A DNA stretch of 53,007 nt from Gracilaria caudata (taxonomy: Eukaryota > Rhodophyta > Florideophyceae > Gracilariales > Gracilariaceae): positions 1 through 53,007 of the forward strand of contig JASCIV010000079.1 in the NCBI GenBank assembly GCA_030374735.1. Direction: 5' to 3'. Made by a program: the position numbers and the translations under genes. Under the pieces are notes generated by a model, which was given only the letters and a program-made list of their open reading frames with translations, had not been told where the DNA came from and ran no database searches. Positions 49,761 to 53,007 of the stretch are shown in pieces (within the stretch, counting starts at the first letter, position 1; every line of letters begins with the position of its first letter).

Positions 49761-50837
49761 CTACCGTTGTTGCGGCACGTGCCGCGACTGCTCAACCGCG
49801 TCTCCGCCGTCACCGCCGCCTCCGCCTCCGCTGGCTCCAGCGGCCGCGGCCGCGCCGCGCCGCACGTCCGACATGTACGAGTAGTAGCACCGCGTAGCGG
49901 TGTCACGGAACACGCGCATGCTCACCGCGTCCTTCACGTCAAACACGCTTTCCGTCGCCGCCGTGCGTCGGTTGCGAATCTCGCCCGTGCACTTGTCCAT
50001 GTCGTCCCGTCGCATGCTCGCGCACGCAAAGCGCCCCTTCAACATGCGTTCCAGTCTTGCCAGCGCCTCGATCGTCCATTTCCACTCGCCCTGTCCGTCC
50101 GCGCCCACCGCAAACTGGTACTTGGGCGTCCATTGTTCCCGCGTTTCCACGCCAAACGTCATGGACAGTACCCTGCGCGGCAGGTTTTTCTGATCGTATG
50201 CGCCGGGCGGCACCACGTACAAGCTACGCTCGCGGCGTGCGCCGCCGCGCACAGAGATGATTCCGGTGGCGTTTGGTCTTGCGTGATGTACCACAATCAA
50301 TAAATCATTCTTGGCAACGTCGAAACTAAAACGTCCCACATAATGAGGTAGTAGCGCGTTTGTAGGAGCTCCATACGGACAGAAATCCCGTCGAGGCACC
50401 TCACCCGCGCCTCCAAAGCTGTATCCCACCAACTTGCTGCCCAAAAGTCGAACCGGTACCAACAACAAGTCCTTCCCCGCCTCAGCTCCATCTGCCGAAG
50501 TCTCGCCGGCCATCTTTTCTTGCTCTGCGCCCCACACCCCACTCATATGTGTCAGGCGTTGTTCCGCGTGCACCGCCAACGACGAGTCAAACGCGCCCGG
50601 CGAAATGCTCGCGCCGTGGTGAAACAGTTGTCGCGGATTTGCTAGCAACCACGACGCCACCGCAACATCGCCCTTTGCCTGAGCAAACGCGCTCTGTACG
50701 CTGCACACGTTTTGACATTTGAGCACCGTCTCAGCGTCGGAGAACGCGCCGTCTTCTGCCGACGCGCCCTTCGCAAACGCTCGTTTGGGCGGCACGGCCA
50801 TTTTGGGCGTCGGCACGTTTGTGGATTCAACCTGCAT
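49761..50837 (-). CDS. Third paralogue: shared domain without a bZIP
   Basis: 358 residues from the ATG at 50837. The N-terminal domain is clear: VAVASWLLANPRQLFHHGAS, KDLLLVPVRLLGSKLVGYSF, RFSFDVAKNDLLIVVHHARP, ATGIISVRGG and QKNLPRRVLSMTF. The second shared block is also present, MLKGRFACASMRRDDMDKCTGE followed by MRVFRDTATRCYYSYM, in the same order as in the large bZIP protein. It then ends in an Ala/Gly/Asp-rich tail with no basic region or zipper. It could act as a regulator that shares partners but not DNA, or as a dominant-negative-like form. That is an inference. High GC and glycine repeats mark its 3' end. Confidence 0.78.
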   Translation of the reverse strand: MQVESTNVPTPKMAVPPKRAFAKGASAEDGAFSDAETVLKCQNVCSVQSAFAQAKGDVAVASWLLANPRQLFHHGASISPGAFDSSLAVHAEQRLTHMSGVWGAEQEKMAGETSADGAEAGKDLLLVPVRLLGSKLVGYSFGGAGEVPRRDFCPYGAPTNALLPHYVGRFSFDVAKNDLLIVVHHARPNATGIISVRGGARRERSLYVVPPGAYDQKNLPRRVLSMTFGVETREQWTPKYQFAVGADGQGEWKWTIEALARLERMLKGRFACASMRRDDMDKCTGEIRNRRTAATESVFDVKDAVSMRVFRDTATRCYYSYMSDVRRGAAAAAGASGGGGGGDGGDAVEQSRHVPQQR

Positions 50838-51798
50838 GATGCGATGTTGGTCAGCCGACCTCACTCACTCTCGGCGATTTATGTAGGCACGGAAAGCGCG
50901 CGCGCAGCTTGTGACGAGCGCGTCTGGAAACGTGCAGACGCTTCGAGACAGATGAGCCGTGAGAAGTGCCTTTTGGTGCGTAAGTGGGGAAGTGCTGGAC
51001 TGGTCGCTTTGAGAGTTTACAAGACGCTGGTGCGCGTGGCGGCGGCACAGCGGCACATGCGCAGCGCTGGGTGGGCCGAGGTAAGATATCATCTACGATC
51101 GCACGCGCGTTGCGAAAATGGGCCAAATCCAAATGGGAAAGCCGCCGAATTGGCTCCAGCGCCATGCGCCGCAGGATGCGTGGCGCGCGAGCCTCGTTGT
51201 GTCGCGTTCGTCGAAAAGCTAAGCGTCGTCGTCGCTATCCACAATGCCAGTGATGATGATCATCGCCATCGGCAGTGAGCACAGCAGCAGATCACATTAG
51301 CTGCCGCGTTCCAGTTTCCGGCCCGCGTCCTCGTTAACTTTGCGTCCACCTGGCGTGTAACCGCCAAAGCTACCATGACCACGTCACCGTCAATTTCGCG
51401 CCACCTCTCAGTCTCGTCTTCCTGGCGGCGCAGGTGCCATCGACTACCTCGCATCGGTGAGCACGTGCTCACCCATCAACATCAACCCACCTCCCGTTGG
51501 CGCACCCCACCATGATGTTTGACGCCTCTGATGCTGTTGCATCGCAACCGCCTGTCTACGCTGAGTTCTTGTTCAATGCTTGCGCCGCCGCCAACTCCTT
51601 TGGGCGCACTCCTCACTGTCACGCGTGTTACATCACCAGCGCACCGACCAAACCACCCTTGTATGCTTTTTGCTTGTACCAGTCCGAAACACTGCGCAAC
51701 ACTTAGTACCGTCGCTTCCCAGCAATGCGGTGAGCACACCCTCAAAGTTACTCCCACGTCTGAGACATTTTAGAATGCCGCATCGCACACGCCGCCGG
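50838..51798. other. 960-bp intergenic region
   Basis: Upstream flank of the array. An arginine-rich plus-strand frame (50984-51253) and a 64-codon plus-strand ORF (51512-51706, MMFDASDAVASQPPVY onward) are present, but neither shows a recognised family and neither is called. Confidence 0.4.
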
Positions 51799-53007
51799 TC
51801 AAACCACATCATCCCCAACGGCTTCGGCGTTCAACTTCACTGCCGACGCCGGTAACATGTTCAGTTCTAACCACTTTTCGATGCCCTCCAGCAATATTTG
51901 CGCACTCTCGTGACCGTCATGCGCCCGGTTTTGAATGGCCTGCTTCACCAATCCAAACGACCATATCGAAGCTTCCCCTGATTCTTCTTGTGCTCGCTCT
52001 GATGATAATCGTTGCGCTGTCAGTTTCTCGACTCGTTCATACAGCTGTACTGCGAACTTGATATCCTGCGATGCGTACATCAGCGATAACTCGTTCATCG
52101 CCTTCATATCGCGGTTTGCCAGGATAGCGCTCTCGTAAAGAACAATTGCAACTTCACGCTCAGCTTCTGATTTTCCCCATGTCGACAACCTGTTTGCCAA
52201 ATACCTCATCAATTCGCCTGTTCTCCGCACCTTGATCAATCTCAAGTGCAGTTTTTTCAACCGTTTCATTCGAAGTGTTTCCTCTCGTTTGTCCTCACTT
52301 TTCCACAATCGTTTTGCTTTTCCGTTTTCAAAAGCAGTAAAATGACGAGTTTCTGTATCTCTCCACATCAGTTCCACAGCCCTCAAAGCTCGGTCCACAT
52401 CAACTTCGATTTTTTGCGCGTCGGTCTCAACTTGGTTTCTTTCGTGCTCCAGGATGCAGTTTACGAACATTTCGACTGTCTCAATCCTGCGACCTAGAAC
52501 AATTGCACGCTCCCTCAAAAGAAGAGCTTTTGGTCTGTTCTTGCGATATATTCCGGTCCCAGTCAGTACGCCATTTTCAACATCATGCATTGCTAGCGGG
52601 TCCTGTTTCTGAACCTTTTCGAGCAACACAGCTGGTGTGACTGGCTTCCGGTTGAAGTTGGTGAACCCCACACCTCCACCCGGCTTTGGATTGGTGTTCA
52701 GGAATCCTGCACTTCCGAAAGCTTTGAAAACGTTGTCATGTGACGACCCAGGTGAAGATGACGGTGTTGACATTGGTGATAGATCTACATTGTTCGACAC
52801 AATATCTTCTTCGTCAGATGTATCCCCCACGGATATATGGGGGGGGGCGACATTGTGCTGCTCTTCGAACCTTTTGTTGATGAGCTTCGAGTGGAGGATG
52901 TAGGGCGCCTTTTTCTCAGCGACATCATAGCCCACAGCGGCGGCGGAGAAGGCGAATTCGAATCGTTCCTTGTGGGAACTAGGCTGGAACTTAGCTTGAG
53001 TACGGCA
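51799..53007 (-). CDS. Partial unrecognised protein, C-terminal 402 residues
   Basis: The minus-strand frame is open to the right edge of the window, so the N-terminus is missing. The visible part begins with FQPSSHKERFEFAFSAAA, then a Ser/Pro/Asp-rich linker (residues about 60-95). A long charged helical region follows (RERAIVLGRRIETVEMFVNC through KRLKKLHLRLIKVRRTG). The C-terminus (EREVAIVLYESAILANRD, NELSLMYASQ, FAVQLYERVEKL) looks like degenerate TPR/SEL1-type helices. No catalytic motif or targeting signal is seen. I do not recognise the family, and the window edge prevents a firmer view. Confidence 0.65.
   Translation of the reverse strand, partial: CRTQAKFQPSSHKERFEFAFSAAAVGYDVAEKKAPYILHSKLINKRFEEQHNVAPPHISVGDTSDEEDIVSNNVDLSPMSTPSSSPGSSHDNVFKAFGSAGFLNTNPKPGGGVGFTNFNRKPVTPAVLLEKVQKQDPLAMHDVENGVLTGTGIYRKNRPKALLLRERAIVLGRRIETVEMFVNCILEHERNQVETDAQKIEVDVDRALRAVELMWRDTETRHFTAFENGKAKRLWKSEDKREETLRMKRLKKLHLRLIKVRRTGELMRYLANRLSTWGKSEAEREVAIVLYESAILANRDMKAMNELSLMYASQDIKFAVQLYERVEKLTAQRLSSERAQEESGEASIWSFGLVKQAIQNRAHDGHESAQILLEGIEKWLELNMLPASAVKLNAEAVGDDVV

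Noticed and set aside
50984..51253. Arginine-rich plus-strand frame considered as a small ribosomal protein (eL39/eL41-like)
   Set aside because: The residue pattern does not fit either family, and Arg-rich frames are common here because of GC-rich sequence.
51512..51706. 64-codon plus-strand ORF with several cysteines
   Set aside because: No recognised family and no clear promoter or splice evidence. Left uncalled.
1..53007. Search for tRNA, rRNA and CRISPR arrays
   Set aside because: No tRNA B-box in a credible cloverleaf context, no rRNA-like segments and no regularly spaced repeats with spacers were seen by eye.

Overview
This is a nuclear DNA segment from a eukaryotic phycobilisome-bearing alga, most probably a red alga (Rhodophyta). 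The key evidence is a phycobilisome rod-linker gene with a plastid-targeting leader (32560-33495) lying among ordinary eukaryotic genes: CAF-1, the THO complex, signal peptidase, WDR18/IPI3, Yippee, a PPR protein and MEMO1. A glaucophyte is not excluded. Most genes are single-exon. The four introns I could place are short (75-130 nt). Three of the four donors read GTACGT and one reads GTGCGT; three have CTGAC and one CTGAT as the likely branch site. Homopolymer tracts and GC-rich triplet repeats are common.

Layout. At 1-7.2 kb there is a nest of transposable elements: a decayed LTR-element tail at the left edge, then a nearly intact pogo/Tigger-type DNA transposon (TA-flanked, 17-bp terminal inverted repeats) inside the 3' LTR of a Ty1/copia element. 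The copia element has one nonsense codon in reverse transcriptase and is cut off at a G20A15 tract. At 7.2-10 kb lie a short bZIP gene and a GRDP-like (DUF1399) gene. The stretch 10-14.7 kb is gene-poor apart from a small secreted protein. From 14.7 to 22.8 kb come CAF-1 subunit B, a PPR protein, an HVA22/DP1 protein and a ZIP metal transporter, with a LINE 3'-end remnant between the last two. The stretch 22.8-29 kb is a gene desert holding a second LINE remnant, a Ty3/gypsy chromovirus tail with its LTR, and small repeats. From 29 to 37.5 kb the DNA is gene-dense: THOC1, a small divergent ORF, SPC3, the phycobilisome linker, MEMO1, Yippee and a GATA factor.

The most unusual part is 39-51 kb. 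It contains a tandem, same-strand array of three paralogues sharing an N-terminal domain that I do not recognise. Two of them end in a bZIP whose invariant basic-region arginine (N-x7-R) is asparagine (N-x7-N). The third has no bZIP. A fourth, decayed copy lies 3.5 kb further along. The separate bZIP gene at 7.2 kb has the same arginine-to-asparagine change. Two related von Willebrand A sequences are interleaved with this array: one nearly complete with a single stop codon, one a 3' fragment. The order suggests that a [bZIP-family gene + vWA gene] block was duplicated and then decayed reciprocally. A WDR18/IPI3 gene and a DUF1963 gene sit inside this region. An unrecognised gene runs off the right edge.

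All functional assignments come from reading motifs by eye; no database search was possible.
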